64,000 nt of DNA from Caldovatus aquaticus (GTDB lineage: Bacteria > Pseudomonadota > Alphaproteobacteria > Acetobacterales > Acetobacteraceae), in NCBI RefSeq assembly GCF_019458025.1, contig NZ_JAHZUY010000013.1, forward strand, positions 17,115 through 81,114. Reading direction: 5' to 3'. Within the stretch, counting starts at the first letter, position 1. Each line of letters starts with the position of its first letter. This document shows positions 8,031 through 18,265 of the stretch, one piece after another. The notes beneath the pieces were generated by a model. It was not told the origin of the DNA. It did not search any database and was given only the letters and a program-made list of their open reading frames with translations. Made by a program: the position numbers and the translations under genes.

Positions 8031-9317
8031 TCAGCCCAAGGCGAACTTGATCGCCGAGAGTCCGGCGATGAGCCACACCGCGCCGGAGACCTCGCGGGCC
8101 CGGCCCGCCATCGTCTTCATCGCCGCATGCACCAGGAAGCCGAGCCCGATCCCGGTCGCGATCGAGAAGGTGAAGGGCATGGCGAGCGCGGTGACGATCG
8201 CCGGCATGGAGTCGGTCGCGTCGTCCCAGCGGATGTCGCCGAGCGCGCGGGCCATCAGCAGCGCCACGAAGACGAGCGCCGGCGCGGTGGCGAAGCCGGG
8301 GATGGCGGTGGCGACGGGGGCGAGGAACAGCGTCAGCAGGAACAGCGCCGCCACCGTCAGCGCGGTCAGCCCGGTGCGGCCGCCCGCCTGGATGCCGGCC
8401 GCGCTCTCGATGTAGCTCACCGTGGTGGAGGTGCCGAGCACGGCGCCGATCATCGCCCCGCCCGAATCGGCCATCAGCGCGCGGCCGAGATTGGGCACGG
8501 TGCCGTCCGGGTTCATCAGCCCCGCCCGGTGCGTGGTCGCGATCAGCGTGCCGGTGTTGTCGAGCAGGTCCACCAGGAAGAAGGTGAAGACGATGCCGAG
8601 GACGCCGAGGCCGAGCGCCCCGGCGATGTCGAGCTGGAGGAAGGTCGGCGCGAGGGAGGGCGGCAGGTCCACGAGGCCCTGGAAGCGCGTCAGGCCGAAC
8701 GGAATCCCGGCCGCTGCGGTGGCGAGGATGCCGATCACGATCGCCCCCGGCACGCCGCGCGCGGCGAGCCCCGCGATCAGCAGGAACCCGGCGCAGGCGA
8801 GCAGGGTCGGGGTCGCCCTGAGCGGGCCGAGCCCGACCAGGGTCGCCGGGTGCGCCACCACCAGCCCCATCCCGCGCAGGCCGATGAGCCCGAGGAAGAA
8901 GCCGATCCCCGCGGCGATGCCGAGCTTGAGCGACAGCGGGATGCCGTTGACCAGCCACTCGCGGATGCGCAGCACGGAGACGGCGAAGAACAGCAGCCCG
9001 CCGAGGAACACGGCGCCCAGCGCCGCCTGCCAGGGCACCCCCATGCCCTGCACCACGGCGTAGGCGAAGTAGGCGTTGAGCCCCATGCCCGGCGCCAGCG
9101 CGATCGGGAAGTTGGCGAGCAGCCCCATCAGCGCCGAGCCGATCGCCGCGGCGAGGCAGGTGGCGACGAAGGCGGCGCCGGGATCGATCCCGGCCGCGGC
9201 CAGGATCTGCGGATTGACCACGACGATGTAGGCCATCGTCAGGTAGGTGGCGAGCCCGGCCATGAACTCGGTGCGCGGCGTGGTGCCGCGCGCCGCCAGG
9301 TCGAAGAAGCGGTCCAT
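8031..9317 (-). CDS. NCS2-family adenine/guanine/hypoxanthine permease (AzgA-like)
   Basis: A 428-residue inner-membrane transporter with about 12 hydrophobic segments. The N-terminus (FDLAARGTTPRTEF, then MAGLATYLTMAYIVVVNPQIL in two parts) and the APGMGLNAYFAY segment are typical of the AzgA/GhxP/PurP branch of the nucleobase:cation symporters. It should import purine bases with protons. The chosen start ATG 9317 has GGGGAG seven bases upstream and matches the family N-terminus; a longer frame upstream has no such support. It lies downstream of, and in the same direction as, the TetR gene at 9430. A dyad symmetry at 9335-9365 sits just before the start. Confidence 0.9.
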   Translation of the reverse strand: MDRFFDLAARGTTPRTEFMAGLATYLTMAYIVVVNPQILAAAGIDPGAAFVATCLAAAIGSALMGLLANFPIALAPGMGLNAYFAYAVVQGMGVPWQAALGAVFLGGLLFFAVSVLRIREWLVNGIPLSLKLGIAAGIGFFLGLIGLRGMGLVVAHPATLVGLGPLRATPTLLACAGFLLIAGLAARGVPGAIVIGILATAAAGIPFGLTRFQGLVDLPPSLAPTFLQLDIAGALGLGVLGIVFTFFLVDLLDNTGTLIATTHRAGLMNPDGTVPNLGRALMADSGGAMIGAVLGTSTTVSYIESAAGIQAGGRTGLTALTVAALFLLTLFLAPVATAIPGFATAPALVFVALLMARALGDIRWDDATDSMPAIVTALAMPFTFSIATGIGLGFLVHAAMKTMAGRAREVSGAVWLIAGLSAIKFALG

Positions 9318-9334
9318 TGCTGCTCCCCGCCATG

Positions 9335-9365
9335 CGAATCGGCCAGCCCAGCCTAGGGCGATTCG
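9335..9365 (-). promoter_or_regulatory. dyad CGAATCG-N17-CGATTCG just upstream of purine permease
   Basis: Two perfect 7-base inverted arms lie 18-48 bases upstream of the permease start. The position fits an operator or a leader hairpin. The regulator is unknown. It differs from the palindrome at the TetR gene, so the adjacent TetR protein is not an obvious binder. Confidence 0.3.
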
Positions 9366-9429
9366 GCATCCGGAACAGCCGGCGGCGCGCGCGAAGGCCG
9401 TCAGCGCGGCCCGCTTGCGCCGGGCCTCA

Positions 9430-10185
9430 TCACGGCTGCGGCCCTCTCCGGGCACCCCGCATCCGCCGCGCCGCCCGCCCCGGCTCGTCCGCCGCCCTCG
9501 GCGACGGCGCAGTCCGCCGTGCCTGTTCGAGCCCGGCGCGCAGGAGCGCAGCCGCCGCCCAGCGCAGGACGGCGATCGCCTCCTCGTCGTCCTCGATCCG
9601 GCAGACGTCCTTCATCACGACCACCGCCTCGATCCCGAGTGTGAGGGAGAGCGCGGCGCGCAGGCGCCGCCAGTCCCGCTCCGGCATCTCCCGGCGCAGC
9701 GGTTCGAGCGCGAGGTCCAGCCAGCGGCGCCGTCGGCCCTCGCGCAGCGGCGGAGCGTCCTCGCCGGCGCGGCGGCTCTGGAGCCAGGTGTCGAGGTAGA
9801 CCCGCAGCGCCGTCCGCATCGGCACCTGTTCGGCGAACATGACCGGATGAAAGGCGTCGAGCAGCCGCCGCAGCCGATCCTCCGGATCGCCGCCGGGCGG
9901 CAGGGCGGCGAGCATCGCCTCGACCGGCGCGACCGCCGGGGCGAGCTCGGCCACCTCGAGCAGCAGCGCCTCCTGCGTCGGGAAGTAGCGGTAGGCGGTG
10001 GCCCGCGAGACCCTTGCCGCCTCCGCGGCCTCGGCGACCGTGGGTGGCGTGCCGCGGCGGAGCAGCTCGGCCGCGGCGGCGACGAGCGCCGCGCGCGTCC
10101 GCTCCTTCTGGTTGGCGCGAGGGTCGGGCCGACCCGCGACCTTCACCGCTTCGTGTCCGGAATCCGCTTGATCTGAGACTGGCAT
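9430..10185 (-). CDS. TetR/AcrR-family transcriptional regulator
   Basis: A 251-residue repressor. Residues about 25-72 form the TetR helix-turn-helix, with recognition helix VSRATAYRYFP at 59-69; the remainder is the ligand-binding and dimer domain. The tail (about 225-251) is basic and disordered-looking. Start choice is uncertain: ATG 10185 is used here, but ATG 10209 and GTG 10146 are in frame and none has a good Shine-Dalgarno site. A 35-base palindrome (10174-10208) covers this start and lies between it and the divergent SnoaL-like gene at 10244. The protein therefore probably represses itself and that gene. The inducer is unknown. Confidence 0.88.
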   Translation of the reverse strand: MPVSDQADSGHEAVKVAGRPDPRANQKERTRAALVAAAAELLRRGTPPTVAEAAEAARVSRATAYRYFPTQEALLLEVAELAPAVAPVEAMLAALPPGGDPEDRLRRLLDAFHPVMFAEQVPMRTALRVYLDTWLQSRRAGEDAPPLREGRRRRWLDLALEPLRREMPERDWRRLRAALSLTLGIEAVVVMKDVCRIEDDEEAIAVLRWAAAALLRAGLEQARRTAPSPRAADEPGRAARRMRGARRGPQP

Positions 10186-10208
10186 ATCTTTATGATACGC
10201 AAGTCTCA
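10174..10208. promoter_or_regulatory. probable TetR operator in divergent promoter region
   Basis: The left half TGAGACTGGCATATC and the reverse complement of the right half, TGAGACTTGCGTATC, agree at 13 of 15 positions around a 5-base AT-rich centre. It lies between the divergent TetR and SnoaL-like genes and overlaps the TetR start codon. That is the usual arrangement for an autoregulated TetR gene. Confidence 0.6.
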
Positions 10209-10243
10209 TGGAGAGACGCAAGTCCCAGCCACCCGGAGGGCGG

Positions 10244-10684
10244 ATGACCATGGACAACATGACCCGCGAGCAGGTGGACCGGCTCATCAACGAGCATTTC
10301 GCCTACGAGGCGGCCGACGGCGTCGAGGGCGTGCTCGGGAGCCTCGCCGAGGGCGCCGAGCACGAGGTCATCCCCTCGCCGATGGGGGCGCTCAAGGACC
10401 GCGCCCGGATCCGCGCCTTCTACGAGATGCTCTTCCGCGACCTGAAGGGCGAGCGCGTCACCCCCGTGCGCCGGCTCTACGGCGAAGACTTCGTCGTGGA
10501 CGAGGCGGTCTGGCACGGCCACATCGCCGACGGCCGGCCCTTTCTGTGCGACGGCAGGAGCGGTCCGGTGAGCTTCCGGCTGCTCCACATCTTCGAGTTC
10601 CGCGACGGCAGGATCGCCCGCGAGAACGTCTGGTGCGACCTCGCCGCCATCCAGCGGCAGCTCGGCTGCGTGCCCGGCGGCTGA
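10244..10684 (+). CDS. SnoaL-like / NTF2-fold protein
   Basis: A 146-residue protein of the SnoaL-like (nuclear transport factor 2) fold: N-terminal helices, a cone-shaped beta sheet and a C-terminal HIFEFRDGRIARENVW segment typical of the family. Such proteins are small isomerases, hydrolases or ligand binders. No catalytic set can be named here. ATG 10244 is used because GGAGGG ends four bases earlier; ATG 10208 in frame would place the N-terminus inside the operator, and ATG 10250 is also possible. It is divergent from the TetR gene and probably its target, so its substrate may be related to the inducer. Confidence 0.75.
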   Translation: MTMDNMTREQVDRLINEHFAYEAADGVEGVLGSLAEGAEHEVIPSPMGALKDRARIRAFYEMLFRDLKGERVTPVRRLYGEDFVVDEAVWHGHIADGRPFLCDGRSGPVSFRLLHIFEFRDGRIARENVWCDLAAIQRQLGCVPGG

Positions 10685-11030
10685 CCGCGGCCGGCCCGCG
10701 CTCGGGCGCTCTCACGGCACGATGGCGCGCGATCGTGCCGGCACGAGGGACTTCGCCGTCTCGTCGATGAAGACGAGCCGGCCGGCGAACAGGGCCTTCG
10801 GCACCTCCATCGGGAGGCGGTTGAAGCTGTCGTACGTGCCGCGCAGGTCGTCGTGGAAGCCCGCGGCTCTTCTCGCTGCCGCTTTCCGGTTGCGGCGCGA
10901 AACCATTCCGCATCCGTCAGGGCTTCCGCGGCAGACGTGTTCCGGAACGGGGATTCGCGCTGCGCGGGCGTGTCGCGGATGTCGGGTGCTTCTCCCGTTT
11001 CATGGCGTGCCTGCGGCGGCGCGGCGCCGG
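10685..11030. other. 346-base gap with only a doubtful short frame
   Basis: Between the SnoaL-like gene and the aldolase. The only item of note is a 64-codon minus-strand frame (10712-10906), listed separately. No terminator with a U-run, tRNA or known RNA was seen. Confidence 0.4.
10712..10906 (-). pseudogene. short frame with IS630-transposase-like RLVFIDET motif, possible remnant
   Basis: A 64-codon frame that includes LFAGRLVFIDETAKS. The block RLVFIDET resembles the segment around a catalytic Asp in IS630/Tc1-type transposases, where a Trp and further residues normally follow. Nothing else of such a transposase is visible on either side, and no terminal repeats were found. It could be a decayed insertion-sequence scrap, a small unknown protein, or chance similarity. 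Confidence 0.25.
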
Positions 11031-11837
11031 CTAGCGGGTCGCCAGCGCGCGCACCCGCGCGGCCTGCTGCGCGCAGGCGGCGGCGAGGAAGCCGAGATCG
11101 GTCCCGGTCGAGACGTAGCGCGCCCCCATGCGCACGAACTCCGCGACCAGGTCGGGCCGGGAGGCGAGGCCGCCGATGCCGACATGCTTGCCGTGCGCGC
11201 GCGCCGCCGCGATCGTCCGCGCGAAGGCCGCGCGCAGCCGCGGATGGTCGAACTGCCCGGGGATGCCCATCTCGGCGGTCAGGTCGTTGCTGCCGATCAG
11301 CAGCAGGTCCACGCCCTCGACCGCGGCGATCTCCTCCACCGCCTCGAGCGCGGCGAGCGTCTCCACCATCGGCACCACCATGGTCGCCTCGTTCAGCGCC
11401 GGGTCGGCCTCGGCGGCGGGGAAGGCGCGGTAGTGCAGGTGCGGCAGGCCGCCGGCCGCGGAGCGGTGGCCGAGCGGGGGGAACTTCGCCGCCGCCACCA
11501 CCGCGCGCGCCTCCGCCGCGCCGCGCACATGCGGGGCGATGACGCCGAGCGCGCCGCCGTCGAGCGCCCGCGCCACCCATTCCGGCCCGGGCGCCGGGAC
11601 GCGCACGAAGGGGGCGATCCCGGCCGCGAGCGCCGCCATGCAGATCTGCCCGCAGGCGTCGAGCGAGAGCGGGGAGTGCTCGAGGTCCACGTAGAGCGAG
11701 TCGAAGCCGGCGGTGGCGGCGATGCGCGCGATCTCGATGCTGCGCACGAGCCGCACGGTCATCGAGGCGACCACCTCGTCGCGGGCGAGCTTGTCGCGCA
11801 CGGGGTTGCGCAGGATGTCGCGGGGGGAGGGGGGCAT
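11031..11837 (-). CDS. HpcH/HpaI-family class II aldolase
   Basis: A 268-residue aldolase of the HpcH/HpaI family (2-keto-3-deoxyaldarate or 4-hydroxy-2-oxo-heptanedioate type). DLEHSPL near residues 51-57 carries the active-site histidine. MVVPMVET and IGSNDLTAEMG carry the expected metal-binding Glu and Asp. These enzymes split 4-hydroxy-2-oxoacids into pyruvate and an aldehyde with a divalent metal. ATG 11837 is chosen from GGGAG upstream and the family length. It lies downstream of glnA on the same strand but beyond a strong terminator, so it is probably expressed separately. The exact substrate is unknown. Confidence 0.88.
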   Translation of the reverse strand: MPPSPRDILRNPVRDKLARDEVVASMTVRLVRSIEIARIAATAGFDSLYVDLEHSPLSLDACGQICMAALAAGIAPFVRVPAPGPEWVARALDGGALGVIAPHVRGAAEARAVVAAAKFPPLGHRSAAGGLPHLHYRAFPAAEADPALNEATMVVPMVETLAALEAVEEIAAVEGVDLLLIGSNDLTAEMGIPGQFDHPRLRAAFARTIAAARAHGKHVGIGGLASRPDLVAEFVRMGARYVSTGTDLGFLAAACAQQAARVRALATR

Positions 11838-11883
11838 GGCGGCGGCTCCCTGGCGAAGGACCGGACGTTGCGCCAGCCTACAA

Positions 11884-11915
11884 CGAAAAGGGGCTCCGCC
11901 GGCAGGCGGAGCCCC
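11884..11915 (-). terminator. intrinsic terminator after glnA
   Basis: On the minus strand an 11-base-pair perfect stem (11905-11915 with 11890-11900), loop of four bases, is followed by TTTT. It begins 26 bases past the glnA stop and separates glnA from the aldolase gene. Confidence 0.85.
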
Positions 11916-11941
11916 GATCCGCGGCCCGGGCGCGGGGCGGC

Positions 11942-13384
11942 TCAGACCGAGTAGTACATCTCGAACTCGACCGGGTGCGGGGTGTGCTCGAAGCGGTACA
12001 CCTCCTGCCACTTGAGCTCGATGTAGCTCTCGATCTGGTCCTTCGAGAACACGTCGCCCGCGAGCAGGAACTCGTGGTCCGCCTCCAGCGACTGCAGCGC
12101 CTCGCGGAGCGAGCCGCACACCGTCGGGATGCCCTTCAGCTCCTCCGGCGGCAGGTCGTAGAGGTCCTTGTCCATCGGGTCGCCCGGATGGATGCGGTTG
12201 CGGATGCCGTCGAGGCCGGCCATCAGCATCGCCGCGAAGGCGAGGTAGGGGTTCGCGCCCGGATCCGGGAACCGCACCTCGACGCGCTTCGCCTTCGGGC
12301 TGGTCGCGTAGGGGATGCGGCAGGAGGCGGAGCGGTTGCGCGCCGAGTAGGCGAGCAGCACCGGCGCCTCGAAGCCCGGGATCAGCCGCTTGTAGCTGTT
12401 GGTCGTCGGGTTGGTGAAGGCGTTCAGCGCCTTGGCGTGCTTGATGATGCCGCCGATGTAGTAGAGCGCCATCTCCGAGAGGTCGGCGTAGCCGTTGCCG
12501 GCGAACAGCGGCTTGCCGTCCTTCCAGATGCTCTGGTGGACGTGCATGCCGGAGCCGTTGTCGCCGTAGATCGGCTTCGGCATGAAGGTCGCGGTCTTGC
12601 CGTAGCTGTGCGCGACGTTGTGGATCACGTACTTGTAGATCTGCATGTGGTCGGCCATGCGCACCAGCGGGCCGAACTTCATGCCGAGCTCATGCTGGCT
12701 CTGCGCCACCTCGTGGTGGTGCTTCTCGATCACCACGCCCATCTCGCCCATGGTGGAGAGCATCTCGGCGCGCAGGTCGCTCTCGCTGTCCACCGGCGGG
12801 ACCGGGAAGTAGCCGCCCTTGACGCTCGGGCGGTGGCCCATGTTGCCCTCGGGGTAGTCCTTCAGGCTGGCGCCCGGGCCCTCGACCGAGTCGAGCTGGT
12901 AGATGCCGAAATTGCCGCCGGTGCCGAACTTCACCGAGTCGAAGACGAAGAACTCCGCCTCCGGCCCGAAGTAGGCGGTGTCGCCGATGCCGCTGCTCTT
13001 CAGGTAGGCCTCGGCCTTCTTCGCCGTGCCGCGCGGGTCGCGGTTGTAGAGCTGGCCGGTCGAGGGCTCGATGATGTCGCAGAACAGGATCAGCGACGGC
13101 TTGGCCGCGAACGGGTCCATGCAGGCCGTCTCGGGGTCCGGCATCAGGATCATGTCGGACTCGTTGATCGCCTTCCAGCCGGCGATCGAGGAGCCGTCGA
13201 ACATCACCCCGCTCTCGAACACCTCCTCGTCGATGGTCGAGACGTGCTGGGCGGTGTGGTGCCACTTGCCGCGCGGGTCCGTGAACCGCAGGTCCACGTA
13301 TTCCACGCTGTGCTCCTTGATCATCTCCATGACCTTGGAGACGCCGCCGTTCGGATTGGCGCCTCCTGCGGACTTCTTCGCCAT
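11942..13384 (-). CDS. glnA: glutamine synthetase type I
   Basis: A 480-residue type I glutamine synthetase, the dodecameric enzyme that makes glutamine from glutamate, ammonia and ATP. Recognisable parts are the N-terminal beta-grasp domain, [11 protein letters not shown] and GSGMHVHQS of the metal/ATP site, and NRSASCRIP of the ATP-binding loop. Tyr409 in LYDLPPEE is the usual adenylylation site, so GlnE-type control is expected. It stands 146 bases downstream of the PII gene glnB on the same strand. That pair is the standard alphaproteobacterial nitrogen-assimilation unit. Transcription ends at the hairpin at 11884-11915. Confidence 0.98.
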   Translation of the reverse strand: MAKKSAGGANPNGGVSKVMEMIKEHSVEYVDLRFTDPRGKWHHTAQHVSTIDEEVFESGVMFDGSSIAGWKAINESDMILMPDPETACMDPFAAKPSLILFCDIIEPSTGQLYNRDPRGTAKKAEAYLKSSGIGDTAYFGPEAEFFVFDSVKFGTGGNFGIYQLDSVEGPGASLKDYPEGNMGHRPSVKGGYFPVPPVDSESDLRAEMLSTMGEMGVVIEKHHHEVAQSQHELGMKFGPLVRMADHMQIYKYVIHNVAHSYGKTATFMPKPIYGDNGSGMHVHQSIWKDGKPLFAGNGYADLSEMALYYIGGIIKHAKALNAFTNPTTNSYKRLIPGFEAPVLLAYSARNRSASCRIPYATSPKAKRVEVRFPDPGANPYLAFAAMLMAGLDGIRNRIHPGDPMDKDLYDLPPEELKGIPTVCGSLREALQSLEADHEFLLAGDVFSKDQIESYIELKWQEVYRFEHTPHPVEFEMYYSV

Positions 13385-13530
13385 GTGTGCGGTCCTCTGA
13401 TCCCCTGCTGCTGTCCCGAACCCGTTCCCTGCCCTCCGCCGGCGGCGCGCGGTGCCGGAACCGGCACGCCCGCCGCCCGCGGCCGCGCCTGCCCCTGGCC
13501 GGAGCGCCGCGGCCGGCGGTGGCGTTGCGG

Positions 13531-15482
<1,952 letters not shown>

Positions 15483-15552
15483 GGCGAGCGCGGCCCCGCC
15501 GGGGCGGGCGCGCGGACGGGGAGCGGAGCCCCGGCCGGGCGGCGCCGCGGTG

Positions 15553-15581
15553 TTGACGCTCCCCGGGCGGAGGCCCTATCT
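15553..15581 (+). promoter_or_regulatory. promoter of tRNA-His
   Basis: TTGACG and CTATCT are separated by 17 bases, ending 36 bases before the mature tRNA 5' end. This is a near-ideal alphaproteobacterial housekeeping promoter. The same -10 hexamer recurs at the candidate small RNA near 61.77 kb. Confidence 0.7.
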
Positions 15582-15616
15582 CCGCGCCGTCCCGGCGGCC
15601 CGCGAGCCGCCCCAGT

Positions 15617-15693
15617 GGCGGCCTTAGCTCAGCTGGTAGAGCGCCAGGTTGTGGTCCTGGATGTCACGGGTTCGAATCCCGTAGGTCGCCCCA
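15617..15693 (+). tRNA. tRNA-His (anticodon GTG)
   Basis: A full cloverleaf can be drawn. The acceptor arm GCGGCCT pairs with AGGTCGC (one G-U). The anticodon stem CCAGG/CCTGG encloses TTGTGGT with anticodon GTG. The T arm is ACGGG-TTCGAAT-CCCGT, and CCA is encoded at 15691-15693. G at 15617 is the extra 5' base (G-1) opposite C73, the hallmark of tRNA-His. No integrase or target duplication lies nearby. Confidence 0.97.
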
Positions 15694-15775
15694 CCTTCCT
15701 CCCCCGGTTGCGCGGCCCCTCCGGCCCGGCGACAGTCCGGCCCGGCAAGCGTCGCAACGACCCCGGAGGCGTCCC

Positions 15776-16564
15776 ATGCAGCTCACCCTGAACGGCCGCG
15801 CGGCCCTGATCACCGGCGGCTCCAAGGGCCTCGGCCTCGCCGTCGCCAAGGCCTATGCCGGCGCCGGCGGCCATGTCGCGATCGTCGCCCGCGGCGCCGA
15901 GGCGCTCGCCAGGGCCGAGGCGGAGGTGAGGGCGGCCGCGGCGCCGGGGGGCAAGGTCGCCGCCATCGCCGCCGACATCGCGACCGCCGAGGGCTGCGCG
16001 CGCGCCTTCGCCGAGGCCGAGCGGGCGCTCGGCCAGGTGGACATCCTGGTCAACAACGCCGGCACCTCGCAGCGCGGGCCGTTCCTCGAGATCTCCGATG
16101 CGCTCTGGCAGGCCGATCTCGACCTCAAGCTGTTCGCGGCGATCCGCCTCTCGCGCCTCGCCCTGCCGGGGATGCAGGCGCGCCGCTGGGGGCGCATCAT
16201 CAACGTGCTCAACATCGGCGCCAAGGCGCCGCTCGCCGCCAGCGCCCCGACCTCGGTGAGCCGGGCGGCGGGGATGGCGCTGACCAAGGTGCTGGCGAAC
16301 GAGGCCGCGCCGCACAACGTCCTCGTCAACGCGCTGCTGGTCGGCATCGTCGAGTCCGACCAGTGGGTGCGCCGCTACGCCCAGGAGCAGCGCGCGATCT
16401 CCTGGGAGGAGTGGAAGGCGGAGCAGGGCAGGGCGGTGCCGCTCGGCCGCATCGGCAAGGCCGAGGAGTTCGCCGCGATGGCGCTGCTCCTGGCGAGCGA
16501 GCAGTGCGGCTACGTCACCGGCACCGCGATCAACGTGGACGGCGGGCGCTGCCCGGTCGTCTGA
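15776..16564 (+). CDS. SDR-family protein lacking the usual YxxxK motif
   Basis: A 262-residue short-chain dehydrogenase/reductase fold protein. The nucleotide-binding turn TGGSKGLG (13-20), the NNAG motif (93-96) and the C-terminal VTGTAINVDGG are all normal. The catalytic segment is not: where Tyr-x-x-x-Lys is expected, the sequence reads PTSVSRAA, with Thr159 and Arg163 in place of Tyr and Lys. The fold should bind NAD(P)(H) but may not do standard oxidoreduction. GCGTCCC precedes the ATG, so the ribosome site is weak. It is followed by a strong hairpin and a NadX-like gene on the same strand. The substrate is unknown. Confidence 0.85.
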   Translation: MQLTLNGRAALITGGSKGLGLAVAKAYAGAGGHVAIVARGAEALARAEAEVRAAAAPGGKVAAIAADIATAEGCARAFAEAERALGQVDILVNNAGTSQRGPFLEISDALWQADLDLKLFAAIRLSRLALPGMQARRWGRIINVLNIGAKAPLAASAPTSVSRAAGMALTKVLANEAAPHNVLVNALLVGIVESDQWVRRYAQEQRAISWEEWKAEQGRAVPLGRIGKAEEFAAMALLLASEQCGYVTGTAINVDGGRCPVV

Positions 16565-16588
16565 GGCCGGTCGCGGAGGGCCGGACGC

Positions 16589-16614
16589 GGCCGGGCCCGT
16601 GAAGCGGCCCGGCC
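16589..16614 (+). terminator. strong hairpin downstream of SDR gene, no U-run
   Basis: A perfect 9-base-pair stem (GGCCGGGCC with GGCCCGGCC, loop of eight) lies 25 bases after the SDR stop. It lacks a U-tract, so it may stabilise the transcript end or be a weak or factor-dependent terminator. Confidence 0.3.
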
Positions 16615-16733
16615 GGCCACGGCCCCGGGCCGGCGCCGCGCCCCGGGCGGCGGCGGCGCCGCGGCGGGCCGGCGGATCGGGGCGGCCGGCGAAGGGCGCG
16701 GCCGGGCGGAAACGACTCTGGAGGAGCAAGGGC

Positions 16734-17549
16734 ATGGCGCAGGGGACTCTCACCGTCGGCATCGCCGGTCTCGGCGCGATCGGACTGCCTCTCGCCCGCG
16801 CGCTGGATGCGGGCGTCGAGGGATTGCGCCTCGTCGCCGTCGCCGCGCGCGACCGGGCGAAGGCGGAGCGCGCCCTCGCCGGCTTCCGCGATCCGCCGGC
16901 GGTGGTCGGCCTCGCCGGGCTCGCCGAGCGCGCGGAGGTGGTGGTGGAGGCGGCGCCGGCGGCGGTGTTCGAGGAGGTGGCGCGCGCCGCCATCGCGCGC
17001 GGGCGCATCCTCGTGCCGGCCTCGGCCGGCGCCCTGCTGCCGCGCCTGCATCTGGTCGAGGAGGCGCGGCGCAGCGGGGCGCGCATCCTCGTCCCGACCG
17101 GCGCCCTGCTCGGCCTCGATGCGGTGCGCGCCGCCGCCGAGGGGCGGGTCGAAAGCGTCACCCTCGAGACCCGCAAGCCGCCGCGCGGCCTCGCCGGCGC
17201 GCCCTACCTCGAGCGCCACGGCATCGACGTGATGGCGGTCACGGCGCCGACGCGCGTCTTCGCCGGCAACGCCTTCGAGGCGGCGCAGGGCTTCCCGGCC
17301 AACGTCAACGTCGCCGCCGCCCTGGCGCTGGCCGGCATCGGGCCCGAGCGGACGCAGGTGGAGATCTGGGCCGATCCCTCCCTCACGCGCAACACGCACA
17401 CCATCCGCGTCGAGGCCGAGGCGGCGCGCCTGACCATGACGATCGAGAACGTGCCGAGCGAGGAGAACCCGCGCACCGGCAGGATCACCCCGCTCTCGAT
17501 CCTCGCCTGCCTGCGCGGCCTGGCCAGCACGCTCCGGGTCGGCACCTGA
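16734..17549 (+). CDS. L-aspartate dehydrogenase-family (NadX-like) oxidoreductase
   Basis: A 271-residue protein of the DUF108/aspartate dehydrogenase family. It has an N-terminal Rossmann domain with GIAGLGAIG (9-17) and a C-terminal domain with NVNVAAALALAG and the TRNTHTI segment bearing the family catalytic histidine. NadX-type enzymes oxidise L-aspartate to iminoaspartate with NAD(P)+, either for NAD synthesis or in amino-acid breakdown. No nadA or nadC is beside it, so a catabolic or related amino-acid role is also open. ATG 16734 follows GGAGGAGCAAGGGC. The MarC gene starts seven bases after its stop, so the two are probably co-transcribed. Confidence 0.85.
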   Translation: MAQGTLTVGIAGLGAIGLPLARALDAGVEGLRLVAVAARDRAKAERALAGFRDPPAVVGLAGLAERAEVVVEAAPAAVFEEVARAAIARGRILVPASAGALLPRLHLVEEARRSGARILVPTGALLGLDAVRAAAEGRVESVTLETRKPPRGLAGAPYLERHGIDVMAVTAPTRVFAGNAFEAAQGFPANVNVAAALALAGIGPERTQVEIWADPSLTRNTHTIRVEAEAARLTMTIENVPSEENPRTGRITPLSILACLRGLASTLRVGT

Positions 17550-17556
17550 GGCGGCG

Positions 17557-18177
17557 ATGCGGGAGGCGGGCCTCTACGCCTTCGTCGCCTTCCTCGTCAT
17601 CTTCGACCCGCCGGGGACGGCGGCGATGTTCGCGGCGATGACCGCGGGCGACAGCCCGTCCCGCCGGCGCGCCCAGGCGGTGCGCGCCAGCGCGATCGCC
17701 TTCGTCGTGCTCGTCGCCTTCGCCCTCGGCGGCGGGGGGCTGTTGCGCGCGCTCGGCATCAGCCTGCCGTCGCTCAAGGTCGGGGGCGGGCTGCTGCTGT
17801 TCCTGCTCGCCGCCGACATGGTGATGGGCCGGACCATGCTGCGCGCGAGCCCGGAGGAGCAGGCGGCGGCGAGCCGCAGCATCGGCGACATCAGCGCCTT
17901 TCCCCTCGCGATCCCGCTGATCGCCGGCCCGGGCGCGATGACCACCGCGGTGCTGCTCGCCGAGCAGGCGCAGGGGGACTGGGCGCGCCTCGCCGCGATC
18001 CTCGCGGCGATGACGGCGGCGCTGCTCCTCACCCTTGCCGCCATGCTGGCGGCGGCGTGGATCGCGCGCTTCCTCGGCGAGACCGGGCAGCACGTGATCG
18101 GGCGCGTGCTCGGGGTGGTGCTCGCCGCCCTGGCGGCGGAGATCGCCCTCGCCGGCCTGCGCGAGAGCCTGGGCTGA
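17557..18177 (+). CDS. MarC-family integral membrane protein
   Basis: A 206-residue inner-membrane protein with six predicted membrane helices, of the MarC/UPF0056 family. DPPGTAAMFAAMT near the N-terminus and PLAIPLIAGPGAMTT at about 109-123 are the two conserved proline/glycine repeats. The family is often annotated as multiple antibiotic resistance or NAAT transporter, but E. coli MarC itself was shown not to confer resistance, and function is open. It starts seven bases after the NadX-like stop. The coupling may mean a transport role for an amino acid or its product; this is an inference. Confidence 0.88.
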   Translation: MREAGLYAFVAFLVIFDPPGTAAMFAAMTAGDSPSRRRAQAVRASAIAFVVLVAFALGGGGLLRALGISLPSLKVGGGLLLFLLAADMVMGRTMLRASPEEQAAASRSIGDISAFPLAIPLIAGPGAMTTAVLLAEQAQGDWARLAAILAAMTAALLLTLAAMLAAAWIARFLGETGQHVIGRVLGVVLAALAAEIALAGLRESLG

Positions 18178-18265
18178 GCGGCGCCGCCGCGCCCTGTCCC
18201 GGCCGCGAACGCCCGGGCGGCTCGGGCGTTGTATTGCGTCGGGCGCTCGGCACGGGAGGAGAGGC

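Noticed and set aside
9318..9429. Purine riboswitch before the purine permease
   Set aside because: No purine-aptamer core or loop-loop pattern is visible; only a short dyad, listed as a possible operator.
15617..15693. tRNA-His as an integration site
   Set aside because: No integrase, no repeat of the tRNA 3' end and no foreign-looking genes lie downstream; normal chromosomal genes follow.
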